The notes under the pieces are model-generated. The model had not been told where the DNA came from. It made no database searches and was given only the letters and a program-made list of their open reading frames with translations. The translations under genes were made by a program, and so were the position numbers. From CAVZCK01 sp963798805 (lineage in GTDB: Bacteria > Pseudomonadota > Alphaproteobacteria > Rhizobiales > Rhodomicrobiaceae): a DNA stretch of 64,000 nt. The stretch is taken from NCBI GenBank assembly GCA_963798805.1, contig CAWCVC010000010.1, positions 682,001-746,000 of the forward strand, given 5' to 3'. Below, in pieces: positions 18,336 through 27,873 of this stretch (position 1 is its first letter; each line of letters starts with the position of its first letter).

Positions 18336-20681
18336 ATGACCTCCGACGACCCGTCCGGGCCTTTTTTCCGCCGGCGCCCGCGCCGCTCCTTGATGGAGTT
18401 GCTTGAGGAGCACGAGGATCTGGAGCGCCGCGACGGCTGGCCGGGTTTCGAGGACTCTCATCCGGAGATGGAATACGGGCGCGCCTTCGGAGCAGCGCAG
18501 GATCCCGATCCGCTGCCGAGCTTCATCCGGGAGGCTCAGAAACAGGACCAGCCGGTCGCGCCGATTATCGAGATTGCCACTGCAAAAGACGAGATGCTGC
18601 AACCTCGCACACCGCTGCTGGAAAGACTGAGACGCCTGTTCCGCCGCAAGCCAAGAGAGCCGAGACAAAAGCCGAGCGCCCCGAAGAAGAACCGCTCATG
18701 GCAATATCGCGCGGCTCATTTCGTGCTCTACTGGGGCACCATCGCCGCGCTCTGGTTCGGGCTCCTGCTCGTCGGCGCCGTCACGGTCTATTCGCTCGTC
18801 GCCGAGGATCCGCTGAAGGCCGGCCTCAGCAAGCAGCCGGCCAAGATCACTATACTTGCCGATAATAAGAAGGTCATCGCAGAGAAGGGGCTCAGACGCA
18901 GCCATATCAAGCTGGACGCCATGCCGCCGCATCTGATCCATGCGGTTCTGGATACCGAGGACCGGCGCTTCTTCTATCACTATGGCTTCGACCCTATCGG
19001 GATCTTTCGCGCTTTCTTCGCCAATCGTCATGCCGGACACGTCGTGCAGGGCGGCAGCACGATCACGCAGCAATTGGTCAAGGTGCTGTTCCTGAAGCCG
19101 GAGCGCACCTATTGGCGCAAGATCGAAGAGATTCTCTTGTCCTTGTCGCTCGAATGGCGATTGGAGAAGAAGCAGATCCTGGAGCTTTACCTCAACCGCA
19201 TCTATTTCGGCGCCGGCAACTACGGTGTCGAAGCTGCCGCTCAATATTATTTCGGCAAGAGCGTGACCAAGATCACGCCTTACGAGGCCGCGATCCTGGC
19301 GGGCGTCATCAAGGCCCCGACCTACTACGCGCCCACCACGGACTTTCAGCGCTCGCTCGCGCGGGCAAAGCTGATCCTGACCAACATGCGCGACGAAGGC
19401 GACCTTTCGGAAAGCGCCTATCAGACCGCGCTCGCCGACCCGCCCGTGCTGCGCAACTACCTTCCTTCGGAAAGCTTTGGCTATGTGATCGACTGGGTGG
19501 TTCAGAAACTGCCGGAGTTGGGGCTCGACCTGAAGGAGGACATGCTCGTCGAGACGACCATTGATTACGAGCTGCAAGCCGTCGCCCAGCGCATCGTCAA
19601 AGACCAGATGGACCATCATGCCGCCGAATATGATGCCGGCGAGGCGGCGGTCGTCATCATCGACCGGACCGGCGCAGTCAAGGCGATGGTGGGCGGGCGC
19701 GATTACCTGAAAAACCAGTTCAATCACGCGGTCCAGGCGAAAAGGCAGCCCGGCTCGACCTTCAAGCCGTTCGTCTATCTGACCGCGCTGGAAAAAGGAT
19801 TGACGCCCAACACGATCGTAACGGACGGCCCGTTGCGCATCGGCAACTGGACGCCGAGCAACTATAACCATCACTATCATGGCGACGTCACCATGCGCGA
19901 GGCTTTGGCCAAGAGCCTTAATACGGTGGCTGTGCGCCTGTCGGAATGGTCGGGACGGGATGACGTCATCAAGACCGCTCATCGGCTGGGGATTGTGTCG
20001 AAGCTCGAGCCCAACGCCTCGATCGCGCTCGGCACGTCCGAGGTCTCGCTTCTCGAGCTGGTGTCGGCCTATGTACCCTTTGCCAATGGCGGCTACAGCG
20101 CCATGCCGCACATCATCAGCGATATCAAGGACGCCAAGGGCAACAAGACCTACGACGTGGGCCGGACGAATTGGGGCCGGGTGATCGCGCCGAACCATGT
20201 CGCGGAGATGAACGACATGCTGACGGCGACGATCCAGTACGGCACCGGCAGCGCCGGCTCGATCGCGCCGCATCCGGCCGCCGGCAAGACCGGTACGGGC
20301 CAGGATTATCGCGATGCCTGGTTCGTCGGCTACACCGCCTATTACGTCACCGGCGTCTGGCTTGGAAACGACAATTTCGCGCCGATGAAACGCGTCACCG
20401 GCGGATCGCTGCCGACGCAGATCTGGCGCGACATCATGGTTTACGCCCACGTCAATAAGCAGCCGGCCTATCTCCCCGGCACCGACCAATATATCGCCGA
20501 CGAAGGTCGGGCTCCCAGCTTCGAACGCCGCCGCGGCAGCGGCGACAGCTTCTGGGACGCGCTGTTCGGTGGCGCTTCGAGCAGCAGCAATGATCCGACG
20601 CTCGGCACACCCGTCGCGAGCACGGAGCGGGCACCCGCACCCAGGCACAAAAGCTGGCTGGACGATTTCTTCTCGCGCTGA
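18336..20681 (+). CDS. Class A penicillin-binding protein (PBP1, glycosyltransferase/transpeptidase)
   Basis: The 781-residue bifunctional enzyme polymerises and cross-links peptidoglycan. A basic cytoplasmic tail of about 125 residues precedes one membrane helix at about 127-155. The GT51 domain has its catalytic E208 in TEDRRFF and the QGGSTITQQL motif at 238-247. The transpeptidase domain has STFK at 474-477 (nucleophile S474), SLN at 527-529 and KTG at 651-653. The long N-terminal tail is typical of Hyphomicrobiales. The stop is six bases from the convergent aminopeptidase gene. Confidence 0.95.
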   Translation: MTSDDPSGPFFRRRPRRSLMELLEEHEDLERRDGWPGFEDSHPEMEYGRAFGAAQDPDPLPSFIREAQKQDQPVAPIIEIATAKDEMLQPRTPLLERLRRLFRRKPREPRQKPSAPKKNRSWQYRAAHFVLYWGTIAALWFGLLLVGAVTVYSLVAEDPLKAGLSKQPAKITILADNKKVIAEKGLRRSHIKLDAMPPHLIHAVLDTEDRRFFYHYGFDPIGIFRAFFANRHAGHVVQGGSTITQQLVKVLFLKPERTYWRKIEEILLSLSLEWRLEKKQILELYLNRIYFGAGNYGVEAAAQYYFGKSVTKITPYEAAILAGVIKAPTYYAPTTDFQRSLARAKLILTNMRDEGDLSESAYQTALADPPVLRNYLPSESFGYVIDWVVQKLPELGLDLKEDMLVETTIDYELQAVAQRIVKDQMDHHAAEYDAGEAAVVIIDRTGAVKAMVGGRDYLKNQFNHAVQAKRQPGSTFKPFVYLTALEKGLTPNTIVTDGPLRIGNWTPSNYNHHYHGDVTMREALAKSLNTVAVRLSEWSGRDDVIKTAHRLGIVSKLEPNASIALGTSEVSLLELVSAYVPFANGGYSAMPHIISDIKDAKGNKTYDVGRTNWGRVIAPNHVAEMNDMLTATIQYGTGSAGSIAPHPAAGKTGTGQDYRDAWFVGYTAYYVTGVWLGNDNFAPMKRVTGGSLPTQIWRDIMVYAHVNKQPAYLPGTDQYIADEGRAPSFERRRGSGDSFWDALFGGASSSSNDPTLGTPVASTERAPAPRHKSWLDDFFSR

Positions 20682-20687
20682 AGCCGA

Positions 20688-22508
20688 TCAGCGTTCGAGC
20701 GGCGCAGTGGCGGCAGCAAGCCAGCGCCGCGTCGCCTCGTCGACCGCCTCGCCAAGCCTGGCGAATACCTGCCGGTGATAGGCGTCGACCCAATCGGCTT
20801 CCTCGGGCGTTAGAAGCGCCGGCTCGATCAGCCGCCGGTCGAGCGGTGCGAGCGTCAGCGTCTCGAAGCCCATCATCGGCCGGTCGCCGCCAGGAAGAGG
20901 CTCGGGTTCCTTCACCAGAACCAGATTTTCGATGCGGATGCCATATTGGCCGGCCCGGTAATAGCCCGGCTCGTTCGAAAGGATCATGCCGGGCTCGAGT
21001 TCGGCCAATTCGCGCTTGGAGATGCTCTGCGGCCCTTCATGCACGGAGAGGAAGCTGCCGACGCCGTGGCCGGTGCCGTGATCGTAATCGAGCCCCGTGC
21101 GCCACAGCGCGAGACGTGCCAGCGCATCGAGATGCGTGCCGCGCGTGCCCTTCGGGAAGCGGACCGTGGCGATGGCGATATGTCCTTTCAGCACCAGCGT
21201 GAAATTGCGGCGCATCTCTGCCGTCGGCTCGCCAATAGCAACGGTGCGAGTGATGTCTGTCGTGCCGTCCCGATATTGAGCGCCGGAGTCGACGAGAAAC
21301 AGGCTGCCCGGCTCAATCTTGCGGTTGGTCGCATAGCTTGGCCTGTAGTGGACGATGGCGCCGTTCGGGCCTGCGCCCGCAATCGTATCGAAGCTGATCT
21401 CGGCCAGTTCGGGACTGGCCCGGCGGAATTCCTCCAGCTTCATGGCGGCGGCAACCTCATCGACGCCGTCTCTCAGCGCGTTGGCGTCGAGCCAGGCCAG
21501 GAATCGGCACACGGCCACCCCGTCGCGCAGATGAGCCGCACGGCTGCCGGCAATCTCGGCGGCGTTCTTCTTCGCCTTGGGCAGCACGCAGGGATCGCGC
21601 TCCTTCGCAATGCTGGCGCCGCCGTCCTTGAGCTGATCGACAAACCACTGCGAAACTCGCGCCGGGTCGATCTCGACTTTCGCCTCGCGAGCGCCCAGAG
21701 CGCGCAAGGCGCCCGCCAGCTCTTCGGGTTCGGCGATCTCTGCGACGCCCGACAGAACCTGCCGGATCTCGGAATCGAGCTTGCGGCCATCGAGAAAAAG
21801 CTGCGCCCTGCCCTCTTTCGGCACGATCGCATAGCTTTGCACGAATGGCGTATGCGGCAGGTCGCGGCCGCGAATGTTGAACAGCCAGGCGATCGAATCC
21901 AGCGCGGTAATGACGACGGCGTCGCGCTTGGTCTCGGCCAGATGATGCTGCACGGCGGCGATCTTGTCCCGCGCCTCGAGGCCGGCAAAGGCAAGCGGTT
22001 GGAGCTCGACCGGTTTCGGCGGTTGGAGCGGCCTGTCGCTCCAGAGCGCCGCCAGCGGATTCGGCGTGATGGCAACAAACGCCGCACCGGCCTGCTCGAC
22101 CGCGCTCTTCAGATCCTCGACTTGCGCGGCCGTATGCAGACGCGGATCATAGCCGAACCGGTCGCCGGGCTTCAGATGCGTCTTCAGCCAGGCGGACAGC
22201 GAGGTATCGGCGACGTTGACGATTTCGTATGCGGTACGATCGACCTGCGACGCGGCCTGGAGCGTATAGCGGCCGTCGACGAATAACGCAGCCCGGTCCA
22301 TCAGCACCGCGGCCATACCCCACGAGCCGGAAAAGCCCGTCAGCCATAGAAGCTGCTCGGCGTCCGGCGCCACGTATTCATTCTGGAATTCGTCTGCGCG
22401 CGGCAGCAGAAAACCGGACACGCCGATCCGGTCGAGCTCGGCTCTCAGAAGCCGAAGACGTTCCGCGCCATGCCGCGGCCCGCCGATGTCATCGAAGGTC
22501 TGGAACAT
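20688..22508 (-). CDS. pepP: Xaa-Pro aminopeptidase (M24B)
   Basis: The protein has 606 residues in the three-domain form of the family: two creatinase-like N-terminal domains and a C-terminal pita-bread metallopeptidase. Metal ligands are visible in LFLVDSGAQYRDGTTDITRTV (two Asp), DHGTGHGVGSFLSVHEGP (His), LSNEPGYY (Glu) and RIENLVLV (Glu). It removes N-terminal residues that precede proline in the cytoplasm. The gene is convergent with the PBP1 gene and shows no operon partner. The gene symbol is used loosely, since the long form is sometimes named APP. Confidence 0.92.
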   Translation of the reverse strand: MFQTFDDIGGPRHGAERLRLLRAELDRIGVSGFLLPRADEFQNEYVAPDAEQLLWLTGFSGSWGMAAVLMDRAALFVDGRYTLQAASQVDRTAYEIVNVADTSLSAWLKTHLKPGDRFGYDPRLHTAAQVEDLKSAVEQAGAAFVAITPNPLAALWSDRPLQPPKPVELQPLAFAGLEARDKIAAVQHHLAETKRDAVVITALDSIAWLFNIRGRDLPHTPFVQSYAIVPKEGRAQLFLDGRKLDSEIRQVLSGVAEIAEPEELAGALRALGAREAKVEIDPARVSQWFVDQLKDGGASIAKERDPCVLPKAKKNAAEIAGSRAAHLRDGVAVCRFLAWLDANALRDGVDEVAAAMKLEEFRRASPELAEISFDTIAGAGPNGAIVHYRPSYATNRKIEPGSLFLVDSGAQYRDGTTDITRTVAIGEPTAEMRRNFTLVLKGHIAIATVRFPKGTRGTHLDALARLALWRTGLDYDHGTGHGVGSFLSVHEGPQSISKRELAELEPGMILSNEPGYYRAGQYGIRIENLVLVKEPEPLPGGDRPMMGFETLTLAPLDRRLIEPALLTPEEADWVDAYHRQVFARLGEAVDEATRRWLAAATAPLER

Positions 22509-22579
22509 GGGACTCTTCTAGCCATGAAACCACGCCGCATTCAATGAGGCTTTGTGCTCAGTTCCATATTGTCGGAGGT

Positions 22580-22612
22580 ATGCGCCATGCGCATGGCGCA
22601 TCGCTGCGATGC
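22580..22612. promoter_or_regulatory. 22-bp perfect palindrome with an overlapping hairpin
   Basis: Positions 22580-22601 form a perfect palindrome without spacer, each half being ATGCGCCATGC or its complement. A second inverted repeat, GCATCG-ctg-CGATGC, covers 22598-22612 and shares bases with the first, so the two cannot form as RNA hairpins at once. It lies about 115 bp upstream of the DUF1127 gene. Confidence 0.5.
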
Positions 22613-22715
22613 AGCAAAACCGGCTACTCAAAAGCAGCGTCGAAAGCGATATTCGGGGTGCAAAAGGATTAGCGAGAGCGCGAAGCGCCGGAAGCTACAG
22701 TTGCAGGAGATAATC

Positions 22716-22940
22716 ATGGCAACAACTTATGACAGCGCCGTCACAATCAGCGCACGGCGCGAGAAGAACACGGGCTTTGCTCGGCGTCTGTTTAATCGTT
22801 TCGTCGAAGCGCGCCAGACCGAAGCGAATCACCGGATCCTGGCCTATCTTCGCAGTCTGGACCGGGGGTCTCTGGAGCGGCTCGGCTATACGCCCGAGCA
22901 GATCAGCCTCATCGTCGGCGGCGAGAAGCGCGCCGCGTAA
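22716..22940 (+). CDS. DUF1127 family small protein
   Basis: The 74-residue product starts at an ATG preceded by GCAGGAGA. The DUF1127 segment is at the C-terminal half (RILAYLRSLDRGSLERLGYTPEQISLI). Small arginine-rich DUF1127 proteins of alphaproteobacteria affect RNA turnover, phosphate uptake or stress physiology in the few cases studied. The N-terminus, MATTYDSAVTISARREKN, has no signal peptide. The upstream region carries a 22-bp palindrome, and a terminator-like hairpin follows inside the tail of the convergent prmA gene. Confidence 0.85.
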   Translation: MATTYDSAVTISARREKNTGFARRLFNRFVEARQTEANHRILAYLRSLDRGSLERLGYTPEQISLIVGGEKRAA

Positions 22941-22959
22941 GGTCTGACACCGCCTGGCA

Positions 22960-23889
22960 TTAAGGGCCAGCACAGGATTTGAAGCCGCCCCGCTGATTGC
23001 CGAGGCGGCTTTCCTGTGTCCGCCCCAAGCGGCGCAAGTAAAGCGAGGTCCAGCCTTCCAAAGATATTTTTCTGACGAGCCTGAATCCTTGCGCCCGGCA
23101 GCGCCCGAAGACCTCGCGTGCCTGTCCGTCCAGAATCCCTGACAGAATCAGATGCCCACCCGGGTGCATGATGCCGGCAATGTCGGGGGCCATTGCGAGA
23201 AGCGGGCCGGGCAGAATATTGGCCATGACAAGGTCGAAGGGGCCGCTTATGCGAATCGCCTGCCGTCCGACACCGCTCGCTACGACCGCCTTAATTCGCG
23301 GCGCGACGCCATTGTGGCGGAAATTCTCGCGCGCGACGCGGATCGCGATCGGATCGATGTCGCTGGCCGTAACGCGGGCGCGGAGAGCCTTGGCGGCGGC
23401 GATCGCCAAAACGCCCGAACCGGTGCCGAGATCGAGAATGCTTGCGGGCTTCTCCCGCTTCGCCAGCCCGTCGAGCAGAGTGAGACAGCCTCGCGTCGTG
23501 CCGTGATGCGCTGTGCCGAAGGCCTGCCGGGCATCGATTTCGATGGCGAAGCCTTTTCCCCGCGCTCGCGCCCGGTCATGGCTGCCATGCACAAAGAACC
23601 GGCCGGCCCTGATCGGATGCAGTCCGCGCTGCGTCCGCGCCACCCAATCTTCCTCGGGCACGGCCTCAAACGCCAGATCGCGGATCGCGGCGAATTGCGG
23701 CAAGCTGTCGGCGACCGCAGCAAGGCCAGCGGGATCGGGGCGCTCGACGAAATAGGCCTGGATCAGCCAGCCGCCATCCGTCTCGCTGGTGCTCACGGCC
23801 GGCGGAGGATCGAGCATCTCCGTCAGCAACCCGGCAAGCACTTCTGCGTCGGCCTGGGAGGCCAGAATCCGCGCGACGAAACTGGCCAT
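22960..23889 (-). CDS. prmA: Ribosomal protein L11 methyltransferase
   Basis: PrmA trimethylates ribosomal protein L11 with S-adenosylmethionine. The 309-residue protein has a substrate-binding N-terminal domain with EEDWVARTQRGLHPIRAGRFFVHGS, the motif DLGTGSGVLAIAAAK and the MANILPGPL loop. The expected fold ends near GWTSLYLRR; about 20 further residues, rich in Gly and Arg, are encoded by DNA that also forms the terminator hairpin of the convergent DUF1127 gene. The stop codon of the upstream membrane-protein gene is four bases away, so the two genes are probably co-transcribed. Confidence 0.94.
   Translation of the reverse strand: MASFVARILASQADAEVLAGLLTEMLDPPPAVSTSETDGGWLIQAYFVERPDPAGLAAVADSLPQFAAIRDLAFEAVPEEDWVARTQRGLHPIRAGRFFVHGSHDRARARGKGFAIEIDARQAFGTAHHGTTRGCLTLLDGLAKREKPASILDLGTGSGVLAIAAAKALRARVTASDIDPIAIRVARENFRHNGVAPRIKAVVASGVGRQAIRISGPFDLVMANILPGPLLAMAPDIAGIMHPGGHLILSGILDGQAREVFGRCRAQGFRLVRKISLEGWTSLYLRRLGRTQESRLGNQRGGFKSCAGP
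22983..23010 (+). terminator. Terminator-like hairpin for the DUF1127 gene
   Basis: AGCCGCC and GGCGGCT pair over 7 bp and are followed by TTCCTG on the plus strand. It lies 42 bp past the DUF1127 stop, within the last codons of prmA. The T-tract is short, so termination would be modest. Confidence 0.45.
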
Positions 23890-23892
23890 CGC

Positions 23893-25194
23893 TCAGCGCG
23901 TCTCGCCGAGCCGGCACCAGCGCGCATGAAGGTGACGGCCGGCCTCGTCGAGCGGCAATGCGCGGAGATCGCCCGCCACCGATTGCACGGCAAGGCCGCT
24001 CGAGACCAGCCGCATCAGCGCATCGCGAACATCGAAATTGATGTCGATCCCGAATTTGAGCTTCAGGAACTCGTTGATCCGGCCGCGCAGATGTTCGAGC
24101 TGCGAGATATGCACGGGGGAGCGCAGGAGGTGGATGTAAAGCAGCGCCTCTTCCTTGACGTCTTCCTCCTCGGCCTCGTCGACCATCAGCGCCAAAGCGC
24201 TCTGATTGTTGGCGAGGTTCTGAAAGTAAAGCCTCTGGGCGAGCTGCATTCTGTAGCGGTCGCGAGTGATGAAGACATTGCGGATCTGCGCGTACATGAT
24301 GCTGCCGACGCCCGTCGCCAGTGCCCCGGCCAGCATGAGCGGCGAAAGCGCGACCGCCACGAGCAGTTTGGATGCCGTGCCGACCGCCCAGGTCGCGGTG
24401 CCGACCACGGCGCTGCCGCCGAGCTGAAGCTTGTCGCGATATTTCATCTTTACGCGAATATTCGGAAACAGCATCTCGACGTCGTAGCGCGGGATGGCCT
24501 TGAAAACCTTGAGATAGATGTGATCCGTCGAGCAGGACGGCGGCAGCATCCGGCGGATTTTGCGCAGCTTCTTGCGCGCCCTCGCCTCATCCACCTTGTC
24601 GTCACGCATGATCTCCTGGATGCGCTGCTCCGCCGGCTTGAACTTCACGGCAAGGAACAGGCGGTCGAAGGTCGGGATGACAATGTGCCGATGTCTCAGA
24701 AACAAGAGTCTCGCGTCTCGCTGCCGCCGCTTGACCGGCGTTTCGCCGCGATAGAACATCAGCTTGACGTCATATTCCTGAAAGTCCACCTCGACATGAA
24801 CGCCTTCCGGCGAGGCGAGGGTGAGGATTTCGGCCAACTCGTCGGGACGCAGTTCCTGATAATTGGCGCTCGTCACCAGATCCTTGAGCCTGGCGTTGAA
24901 CATCCGGCGCTTCTCCAGCCGCTCCATCTCTGAAGGCTCGGTGAAATTGATCGTTTCGTCGTCCGGATTGAAGGGATCGTAGATGTCGCTGAGCTGGTTG
25001 AGCATCTCGCCCGATTTGTGCTGGCGGAGTAGCCCGATCTTCTTGAGCACATCGGCAGCCTGGCTGCGCTGGGCGGAGCTCGGCCAGACGTCGGGGGCGA
25101 GAAGCGCGTCGATGACGTCGGTTCGAGAAACGGGAATGAACGCCGGTTCGGCCAGCATGGGCTCGGCCTTCGAGATCGGGCTAGCCTCGTTCAT
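23893..25194 (-). CDS. TMEM143/DUF3754 family membrane protein
   Basis: This is a 433-residue protein of unknown function. Most of it is soluble and basic (residues 1-255), followed by a hydrophobic hairpin at about 258-302 and a helical C-terminal domain. The block DVEMLFPNIRVKMKYRDKLQLG and the preceding FDRLFLAVKFKP resemble the DUF3754 family, which includes mitochondrial TMEM143. It probably sits in the inner membrane with both ends in the cytoplasm. It lies four bases upstream of prmA in the same direction. Confidence 0.7.
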   Translation of the reverse strand: MNEASPISKAEPMLAEPAFIPVSRTDVIDALLAPDVWPSSAQRSQAADVLKKIGLLRQHKSGEMLNQLSDIYDPFNPDDETINFTEPSEMERLEKRRMFNARLKDLVTSANYQELRPDELAEILTLASPEGVHVEVDFQEYDVKLMFYRGETPVKRRQRDARLLFLRHRHIVIPTFDRLFLAVKFKPAEQRIQEIMRDDKVDEARARKKLRKIRRMLPPSCSTDHIYLKVFKAIPRYDVEMLFPNIRVKMKYRDKLQLGGSAVVGTATWAVGTASKLLVAVALSPLMLAGALATGVGSIMYAQIRNVFITRDRYRMQLAQRLYFQNLANNQSALALMVDEAEEEDVKEEALLYIHLLRSPVHISQLEHLRGRINEFLKLKFGIDINFDVRDALMRLVSSGLAVQSVAGDLRALPLDEAGRHLHARWCRLGETR

Positions 25195-25319
25195 CAGAAC
25201 ACTCCAACTTCGCTCAAAGCTATTGGCTTGCGGGCCGTTGCCGGACCAATGAGGGGCTTATATATAGCGCAAGTCGGGCATCATATTATGAAAGACGGGG
25301 GGCGGGAAGCCGGGAAGCC

Positions 25320-27746
25320 TCAATGGCGTGTCACGAAGGACGCAACCACACGTTTGCGCCCGGCCTTGTCGAAATCGACCGTGAGCTTGTTGCCGTCGAT
25401 CTCAGCAATGTGGCCATAGCCGAACTTCTCGTGAAAGATCCGCTCGCCCGTCTCGAAACCGCTGGAATCGGCGCTGCTCGAGGCGACCAGCTCGCCCTCG
25501 ATCACGGGCGGCGCCTGGCGCGCCGGCCGATGCCCGCTTTCCTGGGCCTGATAATAGCTCTGCGCGCGCCGCCAGCCGGGGCTCGAATAGCCGGCATCCG
25601 TCTGTCCAGACCAGACATCGGAAAAGCCCGGATTATAACTGTAGCCGCCCATCGAGCCGGAGTCCTGGATCGGATCGACATGGGCGTCGGGCAGTTCGTC
25701 GATGAAACGCGACGGCACCGCGGTCTGCCATAGACCATGCACGCGCCGGTTCTGCGCAAATGAAATATGCGCCCGCTTCTTGGCTCGGGTGATGCCGACA
25801 TAGGCGAGGCGGCGCTCTTCCTCCAAGCCCGCCATGCCGTTCTCATCGAGCGAGCGCTGATGCGGGAACAGCCCTTCCTCCCAACCCGGCAGGAACACCG
25901 TGTCGAACTCCAGCCCTTTGGCGGCGTGCAGCGTCATCAGGCTGACCCTGTCGCCATCGGTCGCCTGATCGGCATCCATGACCAGCGAGACATGCTCCAA
26001 GAAGGCGCCGAGCGAGTCGAACTCGTCCATGAAGCGGATCAGCTCTTTCAGGTTCTCCAGCCGCGCCGGCGCTTGCGGCGACTTGTCGTTCTGCCACATC
26101 GCCGTATAGCCGGACTCGTCGAGGATGATCTGCGCGACTTCGGTATGGCGTATGGTCTGTAGAAGCCCGCGCCAACGCTCGAAAGATTGCACGAGGGAGG
26201 AGAGCGGCTTTCTCGCCTGCGGCTTAAGCTCTTCTGTCTGCGACAGCGTGCGCGCAGCGTGGAACAGCGGCTCACCGGCGGCGCGGGCGAACTGGTGGAT
26301 GGTGCGCACCGCCGTCTCGCCCAGCCCGCGCTTCGGCACATTGACGATGCGCTCAAATTTCAGATCGTTAGCCGGATTGTGCGCGACATCGAGATAGGCG
26401 ATGGCGTCCTTGATTTCCTGGCGCTCATAGAAGCGCGGACCGCCGATCACGCGATAGGGCAACTGGATGGCGATGAAGCGGTCCTCGAAGGCGCGCATCT
26501 GAAACGAGGCGCGGACCAGAATGGCGATCTGGTTGAGCGAGCAACCGCGCCGCCGCAGCTCCTCGATCTCGTCGGAAACGGCGCGCGCCTCGGCTTCGTC
26601 GTCCCAGACACCGCGCACGGTCAACCGGTCGCCCAGCTCGCCGTCGGTGTGCAGCGTCTTGCCGAGCCGGCCCTGATTATGCGCGATGAGATGCGAGGCG
26701 GCGGCGAGAATATTGCCGGTCGAGCGATAGTTGCGCTCCAGCCGGATCACCTTGGCGCCGGGGAAATCGGCCTCGAAACGCAGAATGTTATCGACCTCCG
26801 CGCCGCGCCAACCGTAGATCGACTGATCGTCGTCACCCACGCAGCAGATATTGTGATTGCCCTGGGCGAGCAGGCGCAGCCAGAGATATTGGGCGACGTT
26901 TGTATCCTGATATTCGTCGACCATGATGAAGCGGAAGCGGCCGTGGAAGCTCTTCAGGATTTCCGGGTGCTCGACGAACAGCCGGATGTTTTCCAGAAGC
27001 AGATCGCCGAAATCGGCCGCGTTCAGCTCCTTCAGCCGCTTCTGATAGGCTTCGTAAAGCTCGGCGCCTTTGCCGTTGGCGAAGGCGAAAGCCTCGCCGG
27101 CCGGCACTTTGTCCGGCGTCAGGCCGCGGTTCTTCCAGCTATCGATGAGGCTCGCCAGATGGCGCGGCGTCCAGCGCTTGGCGTCCAGCCTATCGGCCTC
27201 TATGACTTGCTTCAGCAGCCGGAGCTGGTCGTCCGTATCCAGCACGGTGAATGAGGGTTGCAGTCCGACAAGCTCGGCGTGATAGCGCAGAATGCGCGCC
27301 CCGATGGCATGGAACGTGCCGAGCCAGGGCATACCCTCGACGGCGCCGCCGACCAGATGGCCGACGCGCTCCTTCATCTCGCGCGCCGCCTTGTTGGTGA
27401 AGGTGACGGCGAGGATCTGCGAGGGAAAGCCGCGTTTGGTGGCGAGGATATGGGCGATGCGCGTGGTCAGCACGCGGGTCTTACCGGTTCCCGCCCCGGC
27501 GAGCACCAGCACCGGCCCGTCGAGACTTTCGACCGCTTCGCGCTGTTCCGGATTGAGCCCGCTCAAGTAAGGCGGCGCGGGAGCCGCAACCATCGCCCGC
27601 TGTGACAGCGGGATCGGCGCACTACCTTCAGCGTTCCGAGGCGCCGGCATGGTCTCTGCCAGGCGCTTCTCGGGCGGCGGCGCCTCCCCTTCACGGCGCG
27701 GGGCGGCTGGCCCTGCTTCCAATGCTCGCTTCCGACTCGCTCTCAT
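25320..27746 (-). CDS. UvrD/PcrA-type ATP-dependent DNA helicase
   Basis: The ATG at 27746 gives 808 residues. A proline- and charge-rich lead of about 60 residues is followed by the SF1A core: GAGTGKT at 84-90, VDEYQDTN, GDDDQSIYGWRGA, TLHAAKGLEFDTVFLPG and the final RLAYVGITRAKK. Such 3'-5' helicases act in nucleotide excision and mismatch repair and in clearing recombination filaments. A small C-terminal domain (GERIFHEKFGYGHIAEIDGNKLTVDFDKAG) is the Tudor-like fold that binds RNA polymerase in PcrA/UvrD. The frame is open 59 codons further upstream but with no start support. Confidence 0.93.
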   Translation of the reverse strand: MRASRKRALEAGPAAPRREGEAPPPEKRLAETMPAPRNAEGSAPIPLSQRAMVAAPAPPYLSGLNPEQREAVESLDGPVLVLAGAGTGKTRVLTTRIAHILATKRGFPSQILAVTFTNKAAREMKERVGHLVGGAVEGMPWLGTFHAIGARILRYHAELVGLQPSFTVLDTDDQLRLLKQVIEADRLDAKRWTPRHLASLIDSWKNRGLTPDKVPAGEAFAFANGKGAELYEAYQKRLKELNAADFGDLLLENIRLFVEHPEILKSFHGRFRFIMVDEYQDTNVAQYLWLRLLAQGNHNICCVGDDDQSIYGWRGAEVDNILRFEADFPGAKVIRLERNYRSTGNILAAASHLIAHNQGRLGKTLHTDGELGDRLTVRGVWDDEAEARAVSDEIEELRRRGCSLNQIAILVRASFQMRAFEDRFIAIQLPYRVIGGPRFYERQEIKDAIAYLDVAHNPANDLKFERIVNVPKRGLGETAVRTIHQFARAAGEPLFHAARTLSQTEELKPQARKPLSSLVQSFERWRGLLQTIRHTEVAQIILDESGYTAMWQNDKSPQAPARLENLKELIRFMDEFDSLGAFLEHVSLVMDADQATDGDRVSLMTLHAAKGLEFDTVFLPGWEEGLFPHQRSLDENGMAGLEEERRLAYVGITRAKKRAHISFAQNRRVHGLWQTAVPSRFIDELPDAHVDPIQDSGSMGGYSYNPGFSDVWSGQTDAGYSSPGWRRAQSYYQAQESGHRPARQAPPVIEGELVASSSADSSGFETGERIFHEKFGYGHIAEIDGNKLTVDFDKAGRKRVVASFVTRH

Positions 27747-27873
27747 ATCGGGGACTATATCATCATTGCCGGCGGCGTAATCCAGCCTTTGCCCGCCTTC
27801 CACACGGAGTTGGGGGCTCCTCAGGCGCCACGGGATTCTGCGGCGCTTTGATGCCGATCTCGCGCGGACCGCG

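Noticed and set aside
18696..20648. A 650-codon open frame antisense to the PBP1 gene
   Set aside because: All catalytic motifs of PBP1 are on the other strand; the antisense frame has no recognisable domain.
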